A DNA stretch of 64,000 nucleotides, taken from assembly GCA_018816765.1 (NCBI GenBank), contig JAHIUX010000081.1:1-64000 (forward strand). Reading direction: 5' to 3'. The notes under the pieces were generated by a model. The model was given only the letters and a program-made list of their open reading frames with translations, ran no database searches and was not told the DNA's origin. Shown piece by piece: positions 33,088 through 41,888 of the stretch (position 1 is the first letter of the stretch; every line of letters begins with the position of its first letter). The stretch comes from Bacteroidota bacterium. GTDB taxonomy: Bacteria; Bacteroidota; Bacteroidia; Bacteroidales; F082. The translations under genes were made by a program, and so were the position numbers.

Positions 33088-34206
33088 TCAGTATGGCCTG
33101 ATTAACAGGCTGGCACGGTAGGGGAAATGGTCTGATAGTTTCAGTTTAAGGGTTCCGGCACTTAAGGCTTGCAGCTTGTCAGAGATAAAAATATAATCAA
33201 TCCTTAAAAACGGCAGGTTTCCGGCATAGGTGCCTTCAATGCCATTCCCGGCAAGTTTGAAACTGTCATTAAGGCCGGCGCTGGTGATTTTATGATAGGT
33301 GTATGAAGCAGGTGTGTCGTTGAAATCACCACAAACGATGTAATTTTTTGTTGGATCACTGATGGCTTCTGAAAGCGCATTCACTTCGATGGCCCTTTTG
33401 GCAAAGGAAGTGTTTAATTTGCCAATCAGGTTTTTACCGTGCTTTTTCATTTGCTCACGGTCAGTAAATGAGCCGTCGCTCACAAAGTCAATTTCCTGCT
33501 TCATCAGGCTGAACGAAACAAGGTGGGTGTTGACAATGCGCAAGGTGTCTTCGTCGCCAACTGCCACATCCGCTGCAATGGCGATTACTCTTCCCGGATT
33601 GTTTTTTACAACAGCAGTATTAAAAAGCGCTGACCGGGACATAATCAGCAGGCCTTCTTTGCGTTTGACAACCGCTTTCCAATAACCCTCAAAATAGTAG
33701 TGTGTGAACCCACAGTCCCTGACGAAGCCCTCAAGTTCAGCAACAGGATTTTCGATGCCAGACCTGAATTCCTGCAAACAAACGAGGTCGGCATTTTGTG
33801 CCTTGATGTTTTTTGCAATTTCCTTTTGGATTTCATCATGGTCCTTGCGTGTGTCATTGCCGGCAAACACATGCAGGTTAAACGTGAGCACATTGAATGC
33901 CTCCACGCTGGTTTGTTGCGAATTGATGGTCACATAGGCAGTGAGCTGTGTCCAGCTCAGGATGAGCATAACCACTGGCAGTAACACCAGCCACTGCCTC
34001 AGCAACAGGTGTACGACAATGAAAATGAAATAGGAAAACACAAATAGCGGAAACAATAGACCGAATAACTGTATGATTTCAAGCTCAAGCGGATTGATAT
34101 ATGCAGCCAATAACGACAATGCACCAAGCAGACAGCTCACCCAGGTGATCACGCCAAGCATGCTCCGGAATACTTTCCCGGTAAATGAAAACTTATGTGC
34201 CTCCAA
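33088..34206 (-). CDS. Endonuclease/exonuclease/phosphatase (EEP) family membrane protein
   Basis: A 372-residue protein. Three hydrophobic segments in the first 90 residues anchor it in the membrane, followed by an EEP domain with the metal-binding LVCLQEFRSG (Glu), the NTHLVSF motif, the catalytic CGDFNDTPAS and the terminal SDHFPYRA. Family members include nucleases, sphingomyelinases and phosphoinositide phosphatases, and the substrate here is unknown. The catalytic domain is expected on the outer face. The start is TTG 34206, 5 bases after the rhomboid stop, at the end of the mutL-rhomboid operon. Confidence 0.85.
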   Translation of the reverse strand: MEAHKFSFTGKVFRSMLGVITWVSCLLGALSLLAAYINPLELEIIQLFGLLFPLFVFSYFIFIVVHLLLRQWLVLLPVVMLILSWTQLTAYVTINSQQTSVEAFNVLTFNLHVFAGNDTRKDHDEIQKEIAKNIKAQNADLVCLQEFRSGIENPVAELEGFVRDCGFTHYYFEGYWKAVVKRKEGLLIMSRSALFNTAVVKNNPGRVIAIAADVAVGDEDTLRIVNTHLVSFSLMKQEIDFVSDGSFTDREQMKKHGKNLIGKLNTSFAKRAIEVNALSEAISDPTKNYIVCGDFNDTPASYTYHKITSAGLNDSFKLAGNGIEGTYAGNLPFLRIDYIFISDKLQALSAGTLKLKLSDHFPYRASLLIRPY

Positions 34207-34211
34207 ATAGC

Positions 34212-35123
34212 CTATCTGTTTTTGTTGCTTGTCCTGAAAAGTAATTCTTTTTCTTTTGCATTCAGGCTGTTGTAGCCCGACCTGGCAATTTTATCCAGAA
34301 TATGATCAATTTCCTGCTGCTCAGCCACTTTTCGTTTATTGTATGTTTCATCGTCTACCGGGCGTGCATTTGTTGAATAATTTCTGTGGTCAACTTTCAT
34401 CCTTGCCTTGCGTGAAAAGCGGAACCGTTGTAAAAAGTGCAAATTCTTCTTCACCGAAAAGATATAAATGAATCCAAAAAGGGCTCCTCCAATGTGGGCA
34501 ATATGGCCGCCGGGATTATTTCCCTGAATACTGAAAAAATCGAGCACGATAAAGGCCATTGCAAGGTATTTCAGCCGGATTTGCCCTATGAGAAACAAAT
34601 GAACAGTATAATCCGGAACATAGGTGGCTATGGCTACAACGATGGCCAGCACCGATGCGGAAGCACCAAGGGCAACTGCCTGCTGATTGGCCTGTTCGAA
34701 AACAGGAAAGAGGTTAAACGCTGCAATGAAAAGCAATGCACCGGCAATACCGCCCAAAAGGTAGGTTACCAGCAATTGACGTTGTGTGAGGTATTGGAGG
34801 AAGATAATCCCGCCAAAATAAAGCATCATCATATTAAACAGCAGATGCAGGAAACCCTCGTGCAGAAACATATAGGAAATGACCGTCCAGGGTTTTTCAA
34901 ACAGTCGGTCAATGGATGAGGGCACGGCTAGCCACTGGGCTACAACCGATAACGACATCGGGCTCGTTTCCTGAGGCACCATAAAAAGCCAGACAACCAG
35001 ACTGACCACATAAACCAAGACAAAAACGCCGGCATTGATCAGTATCAGCCTGGGAAGTACCGATTTGCTGCTGAAAAACTTTTTAGCAGCATCAAAAAAA
35101 TTTGTTGAAGGCGACGCGTACAT
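34212..35123 (-). CDS. Rhomboid-family intramembrane serine protease with C-terminal tail
   Basis: A 303-residue intramembrane protease. It has about six helices with the HExxxHLxxNM motif (HEGFLHLLFNM near 88), catalytic Ser155 in LGASASV, and the His dyad partner in HIAHIGG (His210). A soluble tail of about 75 residues follows, rich in basic residues and ending with a conserved-looking IDHILDKIARSGYNSL motif seen in many Bacteroidota rhomboids. It would cleave membrane-protein helices; substrates are unknown. It is second of two tandem rhomboids, with gaps of 9 and 5 bases to its neighbours. Confidence 0.92.
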   Translation of the reverse strand: MYASPSTNFFDAAKKFFSSKSVLPRLILINAGVFVLVYVVSLVVWLFMVPQETSPMSLSVVAQWLAVPSSIDRLFEKPWTVISYMFLHEGFLHLLFNMMMLYFGGIIFLQYLTQRQLLVTYLLGGIAGALLFIAAFNLFPVFEQANQQAVALGASASVLAIVVAIATYVPDYTVHLFLIGQIRLKYLAMAFIVLDFFSIQGNNPGGHIAHIGGALFGFIYIFSVKKNLHFLQRFRFSRKARMKVDHRNYSTNARPVDDETYNKRKVAEQQEIDHILDKIARSGYNSLNAKEKELLFRTSNKNR

Positions 35124-35132
35124 GATGATAAA

Positions 35133-35984
35133 TTAATAGATAGCACCTTTTTTCTTCCACATCCTGATGAGGAAATATCCAAACAACATGCCGCCAAGGT
35201 GCGCAAAATGGGCGATGTTGTTGCCAGGCCGGTTCATGACTCCTTCAAACAATTCAAATGCCCCAAAAATCATCACAAAGTACTTTGCCTTTATCGGAAT
35301 GGCAAAATACAGGTAGATAATGGCGTTTGGAAACATCATGCCAAAGGCAAGCAAAATACCATAAACAGCTCCCGAAGCGCCCACAACAAGTGACTGATTC
35401 AGGTAAAACTCCTTATATGAGGCCATGAAAGTAAGCACAGCCTGCATTGCCTCGGTGTTTTCCGGATTGACAGAAAGCACATGGATATTTTGCTGAAACA
35501 CCTTGAAACTGCTCCATATGGCGCCCGAATACTCATTCAGGCGAAAAGTATGGTTCGAAGTAAAAGCAAAAAGGGCATCCAGGTTTTTTGATGCAAGAAA
35601 CTGGTCCATTTGCGCGAGGTCCGGTGCGATCTGGAAGTGGATCCAGATTTCATAAACAATTCCGGCTCCGATTCCGGTGACCATATAATAAATCAGGAAC
35701 TTGCCTGGTCCCCAGGCATTTTCAAGGGTGTTGCCAAACATCCATAGGGCAAACATATTGAACAGGATATGGGTGAAGCCACCATGCATAAACATATAGG
35801 TCACGAACTGGTAAGGCTTGAAGTCAGAAGCCCTGAAATAGTGCAGGCCCAGGATATCACTTAACTCGATCTGAAAGGTGTTGCTGAAAGTTATGGTTGC
35901 CAGGAAAAATAAACCATTAATAATCAATAGATTTTTGACAACTGTAGGCAGAACCTGAAACTTTGAAGGTTGGTAATAGTTCAT
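35133..35984 (-). CDS. Rhomboid-family intramembrane serine protease
   Basis: A 283-residue rhomboid. The N-terminal YQFVTYMFMHGGFTHILFNM segment (near residue 58) carries the HxxxHxxxN oxyanion motif. The catalytic Ser is in VGASGAVYG and the His in NIAHFAHLGG. Compared with its neighbour it has a long loop of about 75 residues between helices 3 and 4 (around 120-195) and no extended C-terminal tail. It lies 22 bases downstream of mutL and 9 bases before the second rhomboid. The two look like diverged paralogues rather than a recent duplication. Confidence 0.93.
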   Translation of the reverse strand: MNYYQPSKFQVLPTVVKNLLIINGLFFLATITFSNTFQIELSDILGLHYFRASDFKPYQFVTYMFMHGGFTHILFNMFALWMFGNTLENAWGPGKFLIYYMVTGIGAGIVYEIWIHFQIAPDLAQMDQFLASKNLDALFAFTSNHTFRLNEYSGAIWSSFKVFQQNIHVLSVNPENTEAMQAVLTFMASYKEFYLNQSLVVGASGAVYGILLAFGMMFPNAIIYLYFAIPIKAKYFVMIFGAFELFEGVMNRPGNNIAHFAHLGGMLFGYFLIRMWKKKGAIY

Positions 35985-36006
35985 AAAAAAGGTGACCGGA
36001 ATCGTG

Positions 36007-37824
36007 TTATTTAAGGTTCAATAATAAGTCTTTTAACGGAATTACAGCAAGAATTTTCCTTCCGTCAGGGGCTGTTTCAGGTACCTGACAGGCAAACAGT
36101 TCGTCTACCAGGGCCGACATTTCCTGCTCAGTCAGGGGTTTATTTGCCTTTAACGCCATATTCAACGCAATTGTTTTTGCCAGGTTAAGTTTTTTATCGA
36201 GTTGCAGATCGACCTGATTTCGTTTAAAGTTTTCAAGGATTGTTTCCAGCTGTGCCATCGGGTCAGTGTGGTCAAAACCGGCAGGTGTTCCGTGGATGAC
36301 GAATGACTGTGTTCCCAGCTCACCAATGTTAAATCCGAGTAGTCCAAGGTCATTCAGGAGTTCCTTCAGTAAGCTGGCATCAGCAGGGTTGAGCTGAATG
36401 GTTACGGGGAAAAGCTCCTGTTGCGAGCTGCTTTTCATTTCGCTGAGCTGCAACATAAACCGCTCATATAAGATGCGTGCATGGGCCAGGTGCTGATCGA
36501 TCAACATGATGCCCGACCTTACCCTTGTCAGTATGTAGGATTGCTGAATTTGCATGAAGTTGTTTACCAAAGGCCGGTTATCCTGGCCTTCATCCAATTT
36601 TGCCGGCTTAACCTCATCTGTAGCCCTTTCTTCAGGCAATTGACCTGCTGATTCCGAATCAAAAAACACCCTCCAGTCTGATGGCCTGGCCGTGGTGTGC
36701 TCAGTCCCGTGAAATGGATTAAACTGCTTGTTCACTGTGATTGAAGGCATGCGTAAGGGTCTGTCAGCCCTGCTGATGTCGCCAAAGTCAATGCCATGAT
36801 CAGGGCTCAGGTCAAAATCAAGGGTAGGAGTGAGGTTGTGTTGCCCGATTGATTTCCGCACAGCACCATGAAGCATGGCATATACTAACTTGGTATCCTG
36901 AAAGTTAACCTCGGTCTTTGTGGGATGAATGTTGACATCAATTTCGGCTGGATCGATGCTGATATTCAGGAAATAGGATGGATAATTGTCTTTGGGCAAC
37001 AATTCCTGAAAGGCATTCTCAATGGCATGGTGCAAATAGGGATGTTTGATAAACCGCCTGTTCACAAAAAAATACTGTTCACCCCTGGTCTTACGTGAAA
37101 ATTCCGGCTTACCGACAAAACCTTCAATTGAAATGATGTCGGTCTTCTGATAAACCGGTAAAAGTCTTTCATTGTATACCTGGCCAAACAGGGCCACAAT
37201 GCGTTGCTTCTGATTGCCACTATATAGGTGATAAAGCTCTTTATCGTTGTGAACCAACACAAAGCCAATATCAGGATGGATCAGGCTGACCCTGAAAAAT
37301 TCGTCGAGGATGTGGCGCAGTTCTGCCTGAGGCGATTTAAGGAAATTTCTTCGGGCTGGAACATTGAAAAACAGGTTCTTAATGGCAATGTTTGTGCCAG
37401 CAGCACATTGACAAATTTGCTGCTCCGTCAACACTGAACCTTCGATATGAATCATGGTTCCCCATTCGTCTTCGAGCCTCCGTGTTTTCAGTTCGACCTG
37501 TGCAATGGCAGCAATACTGGCAAGCGCCTCACCCCTGAAACCCTTTGTTCTGATGGCAAACAGGTCATCAGCCTTGCTGATTTTTGAAGTAGCATGCCGT
37601 TCGAAGCTCATGCGGGCATCGGTTTCCGACATGCCGCACCCATTATCGATTACCTGAATAAGCGTTTTGCCAGCTTCCCTGACAATCAGATCAATCTGCG
37701 AAGCGCCAGCGTCAACGGCATTTTCAAGCAGTTCTTTCACAGCAGAAGCTGGCCGTTGGATGACTTCGCCAGCAGCAATCTGGTTGGCAACCGAATCAGG
37801 CAATAATTTGATGATGTCTGTCAT
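36007..37824 (-). CDS. mutL: DNA mismatch repair protein MutL
   Basis: A GHKL ATPase of 605 residues that links MutS mismatch recognition to strand removal. The N-terminus has the full ATPase set: ENAVDAGA, DNGCGM, ATSKI and GFRGEALASI, then NVPARRNFLK and VDVNIHPTK-like VNIHPTKTEV. The C-terminal endonuclease motif, normally DQHAxxExxxxE, reads DQHLAHARILYE (443-454). The metal-binding ACR/CxHGRP elements are also altered (APDGRKI). Intrinsic nicking activity is therefore doubtful. Length is normal. It lies 26 bases after a small membrane protein gene and heads the rhomboid pair. Confidence 0.95.
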   Translation of the reverse strand: MTDIIKLLPDSVANQIAAGEVIQRPASAVKELLENAVDAGASQIDLIVREAGKTLIQVIDNGCGMSETDARMSFERHATSKISKADDLFAIRTKGFRGEALASIAAIAQVELKTRRLEDEWGTMIHIEGSVLTEQQICQCAAGTNIAIKNLFFNVPARRNFLKSPQAELRHILDEFFRVSLIHPDIGFVLVHNDKELYHLYSGNQKQRIVALFGQVYNERLLPVYQKTDIISIEGFVGKPEFSRKTRGEQYFFVNRRFIKHPYLHHAIENAFQELLPKDNYPSYFLNISIDPAEIDVNIHPTKTEVNFQDTKLVYAMLHGAVRKSIGQHNLTPTLDFDLSPDHGIDFGDISRADRPLRMPSITVNKQFNPFHGTEHTTARPSDWRVFFDSESAGQLPEERATDEVKPAKLDEGQDNRPLVNNFMQIQQSYILTRVRSGIMLIDQHLAHARILYERFMLQLSEMKSSSQQELFPVTIQLNPADASLLKELLNDLGLLGFNIGELGTQSFVIHGTPAGFDHTDPMAQLETILENFKRNQVDLQLDKKLNLAKTIALNMALKANKPLTEQEMSALVDELFACQVPETAPDGRKILAVIPLKDLLLNLK

Positions 37825-37850
37825 GGTTCTGCTGGAATCGGATGGCCTGC

Positions 37851-38156
37851 CTATACGCCAAATGCCTTAAGTATGCTTTCGATGAAACTGGTGAAGAAAA
37901 TAAGGTAAACAGATGAAACGGCAATCAGCACATAAAACAAGATGGTGATACGCTTGTATTTGCTGTCTTCAACATCCACATGATGCCGGCGCCAGCGTGC
38001 ATCCATGCGGGCTTTGAGTGCACTGCCGGGCGAAAGTGTGTTATCCAATCCCATGGCTGCTTTTCTCGCTTCACGTGCCTCTTTTTCAGGGTCATAAAAC
38101 CGCGGTACGTAATTAAATTTCTTTGGAGGTCTCGTCCTTAAAAGAGTGAACTTCAT
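37851..38156 (-). CDS. Small conserved single-pass membrane protein
   Basis: A 101-residue protein with a basic N-terminal half (RPPKKFNYVPRFYDPEKEARE) and one membrane helix near the C-terminus (ITILFYVLIAVSSVYLIFF). It has no signal peptide and no recognised enzymatic motif. I recall similar small proteins next to mutL in other Bacteroidota, but a function cannot be given. ATG 38156 is preferred over 38165. It is the first gene of the mutL-rhomboid operon, downstream of a promoter-like box at 38201-38208. Confidence 0.75.
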   Translation of the reverse strand: MKFTLLRTRPPKKFNYVPRFYDPEKEAREARKAAMGLDNTLSPGSALKARMDARWRRHHVDVEDSKYKRITILFYVLIAVSSVYLIFFTSFIESILKAFGV

Positions 38157-38200
38157 GGTATACAAGGTTTTATTCCGTTACACTTACACTTTCTTCAGGA

Positions 38201-38208
38201 CAAAAATA
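38201..38208 (-). promoter_or_regulatory. Putative -7 promoter box of the mutL operon
   Basis: The minus strand reads TATTTTTG, an exact TAnnTTTG match 44 bases upstream of ATG 38156. It is arranged back to back with the plus-strand box at 38252. Confidence 0.45.
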
Positions 38209-38251
38209 CCTAAAATTTCGGAGTGTTCCTGAAGCAACCAAAGGCTTTTTG

Positions 38252-38259
38252 TACTTTTG
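38252..38259 (+). promoter_or_regulatory. Putative -7 promoter box of the GroES-like gene
   Basis: TACTTTTG matches TAnnTTTG exactly, 37 bases before ATG 38296. The -33 region is not convincing. The box overlaps an earlier in-frame codon at 38257, which argues against using that codon as the start. Confidence 0.5.
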
Positions 38260-38295
38260 AACCATGGTAATTTACCGCGCATTAATAAAACTTAC

Positions 38296-38676
38296 ATGAA
38301 TAAACCTAACCTGGCCCTGGACAAACTGATTGTGGTGGGCGACAGGGTGCTGATTAAGCCTAAAAGCCAGCCTGATAAAACCCATGGCGGTTTGTATCTT
38401 CCTCCGGGCTATAAGGACAAGGAAGAGATTCAAAGTGGTTATGTGGTCAAATGCGGGCCGGGTTATCCTATTCCTATGGCCGCAGAAGAAGATTTTGAGC
38501 CTTGGAAACACAATGGCGACCCGACGCGTTATCTGCCTTTGCAGGCAAGGGTGGGCGACCGGGCAATTTTTCTGCAGAAGGGCGCCATTGAAATTGTTTA
38601 CGACCAGGAGAAATACTTCATTGTTTCACAAAATGCAATTTTGTTGCTTGAACGCGACGATTTTTCTGTTGAATAA
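38296..38676 (+). CDS. GroES-like (Cpn10-fold) protein
   Basis: A 126-residue protein with a GroES-like beta-barrel signature: VVGDRVLIKPKS, GGLYLPPGYKDKEEIQSG (mobile-loop region), YVVKCGPGYP, VGDRAIFLQKGA and IVSQNAILLL. It is longer than canonical GroES (about 97) through an insertion around residues 58-75 (EEDFEPWKHNGDPTRYLP). It is not next to groEL, so it is probably a second divergent Cpn10-type protein rather than the main co-chaperonin. The next gene starts 4 bases after its stop. Confidence 0.8.
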   Translation: MNKPNLALDKLIVVGDRVLIKPKSQPDKTHGGLYLPPGYKDKEEIQSGYVVKCGPGYPIPMAAEEDFEPWKHNGDPTRYLPLQARVGDRAIFLQKGAIEIVYDQEKYFIVSQNAILLLERDDFSVE

Positions 38677-38680
38677 TACA

Positions 38681-39829
38681 ATGATTATGGGGCAAAGGGC
38701 CAGATTTGCTGCTTTTGGGGTAATGCTTTTTTGCATTTATCTTGCGCTGCCTGGTTGTCAGAACCCGCATAGTCAGCTAAACACCGAAGCCCCTGCAGAA
38801 GCTGATAAACCAATGTATGCCCAGGGGTTCACCATTCAGCAGGAAGGCCAGTTCAACAGGTTGAACATCCTGAATCCATGGAATAAGACCCAGTGTATGT
38901 TTAGTTGCCTGATGGTACCTGAATCGACGGATACAACCTCTATGCATTTGAAAGGCAATGTATTATTTACACCGGTTAAATCATTGATCTGCTTGTCTTC
39001 CACACAGTGGAAGGGCCTTAGCATGCTTGGAGGGATCGACAACATTAAAGGGATCTCAGAAGCCTCCTTTGTCCGTGATGAAACCATACAATCACGCTTA
39101 AAACAAGGATTGATCACAGAAGTTGCAGCGAACAATGCCTTCAAAACAGAGCTTATTGTCAACATCCATCCTGACGCAATCCTCTATTCGCCTGACCCAG
39201 CGGGAATACCTTCGGTGCTGTTGCAAACAGGAGGTCTTTTGTTGCCATGGCCAGATTATTTTGAGCAACACCCACTCGGCAGGGCCGAATGGATTAAGGT
39301 TTGCGGTGTGTTGTTGCAAAAAGAACAGGCTGCAGATTCCTTATTTAACCAAATCAGGAATGCCTATCTCGAAGTGAAGCAGCTGGCGGCCGGTGCCAAG
39401 CTAAAACCTGGCATTTTTGCCGACAAGCAATTTAGCGGACAATGGTACATTCCTGGAGGCAAAAGTTATATGGCCCGGATGTTTGCTGATGCACATTCGC
39501 ATTACATATGGGAGGACAATGGTGCAACTGCCAGCTTCCCACTCGACATCGAAACCATTGTTGCACGCGCCGGCGAAGCCGATTTCTGGCGAATTGCCCA
39601 TGCAGCACCAGAAAACTATTCCTATGCTGAACTCGCTGCTGAGCATGAAATTTATTCACAGTTCAAGGCCTTTAAACAAAAGCAGGTTATTTTCTGTAAC
39701 ACTACCACCACGGCTTATTTCGAGAAAGGACCGTTTGAGCCCCACCTTCAGCTTGCCGACCTTGTTGCCTGTATGCACCCTGAGTTGCTGCATGGACATA
39801 ATTTCACTTATTACACCCTGTTAAAATGA
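38681..39829 (+). CDS. ABC importer substrate-binding lipoprotein (BtuF/FecB type)
   Basis: A 382-residue predicted lipoprotein (lipobox near LALPGC). It is the periplasmic-binding component of a cobalamin/iron-chelate-type importer: KGISEASFVRDETIQSRL, ELIVNIHPDAILYSP, LGRAEWIKVCGVLLQKE, then FSGQWYIPGGKSYMARMFADA are all typical of the TroA/BtuF fold. ATG 38681 or 38687 is the start; a longer frame reaching into the GroES-like gene is rejected. The stop overlaps the permease start (ATGA at 39826). Ligand identity (siderophore, haem or cobalamin) cannot be told from sequence. Confidence 0.87.
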   Translation: MIMGQRARFAAFGVMLFCIYLALPGCQNPHSQLNTEAPAEADKPMYAQGFTIQQEGQFNRLNILNPWNKTQCMFSCLMVPESTDTTSMHLKGNVLFTPVKSLICLSSTQWKGLSMLGGIDNIKGISEASFVRDETIQSRLKQGLITEVAANNAFKTELIVNIHPDAILYSPDPAGIPSVLLQTGGLLLPWPDYFEQHPLGRAEWIKVCGVLLQKEQAADSLFNQIRNAYLEVKQLAAGAKLKPGIFADKQFSGQWYIPGGKSYMARMFADAHSHYIWEDNGATASFPLDIETIVARAGEADFWRIAHAAPENYSYAELAAEHEIYSQFKAFKQKQVIFCNTTTTAYFEKGPFEPHLQLADLVACMHPELLHGHNFTYYTLLK

Positions 39830-40887
39830 GGCCAGACTTACACCTGGCTTCAAATAAGCTGTTGATATTCATTATATTGACAGCAGCTTTGCTTTTGATG
39901 TTCGTCCTAAACCTGGTTTCTGGTTCGCTCATGATTCCAGTTGCAGATGTATTTGCTGTGTTAAGTGGCCATGCCGAGGGCATTAGTGAGTCCACTGTGA
40001 CCATTGTAATGGATTTCCGGTTCACCCAGGCTGTGACAGCGGCCGTTTCCGGCGCCGGACTTGCTATTGCCGGCTTGCTCATGCAGACATTATTCAGAAA
40101 CCCGCTTGCCGACCCATCTATTTTGGGTATCAGTTCCGGTGCGAGTCTTGGCGTGGCCATATTGCTTATGCTAACAGGCTCAGCCACAGGATCAGTGCTT
40201 GTGCTTTCTGGTATTTGGGGTTCATTGGGGCTAACAACAGCCGCTTTTTTAGGCGCCATGCTGGTGTTGCTGGTAATATTATTTACAAGTCACCGTGTTG
40301 GTCATATCGTGAGTTTGCTCATTATCGGCATCATGATATCATATATTGGTGGCGCACTTGTGGGCTTTATCAAATATTATAGCCAGAAAGAAGACGTATA
40401 TGCATTTGTTTTGTGGGGCATGGGAAGCTTTTCCAACGTGGGAAAATCAACCCTGGCCTTTTACAGCTTCAGCGTATTGGGTGGGATAGCAATTTCCTTG
40501 CTACTTGCTAAACCGCTGAATATGATACTGCTTGGAGAACGCTATGCTGCAAACCTGGGCCTGTCAGTAAGACGCAATCAGTGGATTATCCTTTTTGTGA
40601 GTGGATACCTTACTGCGATAATCACCGCCTTTGCCGGACCGATTGCTTTCATCGGGCTGGCGGTACCACACATAGCCCGAAACCTGTTCCGTACCTCCGA
40701 GCACCGCTTATTGCTCCCTACAGTTGTCCTTACAGGAGCAATCCTCGCTTTGTTTTGCAACTGGGTTGCCCGCTTACCGGGCTTCGATGGCAATTTGCCC
40801 ATCAATGCTGTAACAGCACTTTTGGGTGCACCCATGGTTATCTGGATCATCATTCGCCGTCGCGATACCTATCAGAATGATACATGA
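39826..40887 (+). CDS. ABC importer permease (FecCD family)
   Basis: A 353-residue inner-membrane permease with about ten helices. Family motifs include the N-terminal RFTQAVTAAVSGAGLAIAG, NPLADPSILGISSGASLG, and GPIAFIGLAVPHIAR near the C-terminus, which contacts the ATPase. It forms the dimeric channel for a metal-chelate or B12-type substrate. Both ends overlap neighbouring genes as ATGA, which shows tight translational coupling in the importer operon. Confidence 0.95.
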   Translation: MRPDLHLASNKLLIFIILTAALLLMFVLNLVSGSLMIPVADVFAVLSGHAEGISESTVTIVMDFRFTQAVTAAVSGAGLAIAGLLMQTLFRNPLADPSILGISSGASLGVAILLMLTGSATGSVLVLSGIWGSLGLTTAAFLGAMLVLLVILFTSHRVGHIVSLLIIGIMISYIGGALVGFIKYYSQKEDVYAFVLWGMGSFSNVGKSTLAFYSFSVLGGIAISLLLAKPLNMILLGERYAANLGLSVRRNQWIILFVSGYLTAIITAFAGPIAFIGLAVPHIARNLFRTSEHRLLLPTVVLTGAILALFCNWVARLPGFDGNLPINAVTALLGAPMVIWIIIRRRDTYQNDT

Positions 40888-41888
40888 GTTATATAGTTGA
40901 CATACAAAATCTTGAAATCGGTTACTTCAAGTCGGGTGAAGGGGGAATTCCACTGCTTCCTCCCCTAAATCTGAGCCTGAATTCGGGTAGCCTGGTCGGA
41001 CTGATAGGAGCTAATGGTTCAGGAAAATCAACGCTGTTGCGCACCTTATCTGGATTGGCTTCACCATTGTCCGGAAACATTTTCATTCAAGGCAAAAACG
41101 CAAGGGATTTGACCCTGGACCAAAAAGCAAAAAGCATCAGTGTAGTTTTAACGGACACTGTTTCTGATCCATATCTACGGGTCGTTGATGTGGTTTCAAT
41201 GGGTCGTTATCCCTACACTGGCTTTCTTGGCAGGTTATCGCCTGCCGACAAGCAGCAAATTAACATGGGGATGGAAGTGGCCGGGGTCAGTGCATTACGC
41301 CACAGGCCAATTACACAACTCAGTGATGGTGAAAGGCAGAAAGTCATGATTGCCAAGGCAATAGCGCAAGACACTCCTATCATCCTGCTTGATGAACCAG
41401 CTGCTTTTCTCGATTACCCAAGCAAGATTGACTTGATGTCGCTGCTGGTCAGGCTGGCGCACCATGAAAAGAAAACCATCTTGCTGAGTTCGCACGACCT
41501 GGAGCTGGTGCTTAAATCGGCTGACCGCATCTGGCTGCTTGGCAAAGGCATGCAGGCCGTTGAAGGTATGCCGGAAAAACTGGTTCTGAGTGGCCTTATC
41601 GGGTCCTATTTTAACAACACCCAATTGTTTGAAGAACCTGATGACCTCGATCTGGTTCAATGGAATTCGGACAAACAGGTGATCTTTGTAGCCGGCTCTG
41701 GCTCCAGGGCCAAATGGTTGAAGCATGCCCTCGTCAGGCTAGGCTGGAGACTGGGAAAATCCAATGAACATGCACAAATTATTTACGTAAAAGAAATTCA
41801 CTATGAATATGTTAAATCAGATAAACTCATTATACAGACAGCCGATATTGAGGCTTTGCTACAAGCCCTTGGTGCTGAGAATTGTTAA
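40884..41888 (+). CDS. ABC importer ATP-binding protein (FepC/BtuD type)
   Basis: A 334-residue ATPase. Walker A GANGSGKST is near 44, the signature LSDGERQK near 150, Walker B IILLDEPAAFLDY near 170, and the switch His is in LLSSHDLE. About 80 residues at the C-terminus (after about 255) are extra relative to FepC/BtuD and contain no recognised domain. It powers the FecCD-type permease encoded just upstream. The end of the gene overlaps or abuts the start of the amidohydrolase gene, depending on the start used there. Confidence 0.94.
   Translation: MSYIVDIQNLEIGYFKSGEGGIPLLPPLNLSLNSGSLVGLIGANGSGKSTLLRTLSGLASPLSGNIFIQGKNARDLTLDQKAKSISVVLTDTVSDPYLRVVDVVSMGRYPYTGFLGRLSPADKQQINMGMEVAGVSALRHRPITQLSDGERQKVMIAKAIAQDTPIILLDEPAAFLDYPSKIDLMSLLVRLAHHEKKTILLSSHDLELVLKSADRIWLLGKGMQAVEGMPEKLVLSGLIGSYFNNTQLFEEPDDLDLVQWNSDKQVIFVAGSGSRAKWLKHALVRLGWRLGKSNEHAQIIYVKEIHYEYVKSDKLIIQTADIEALLQALGAENC

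Noticed and set aside
38384-38680. An open upstream extension of the BtuF-like gene by 99 codons within the GroES-like gene
   Set aside because: The extension overlaps a well-supported gene in another frame. A lipoprotein signal peptide starts at 38681-38687, so the shorter start is clearly better.
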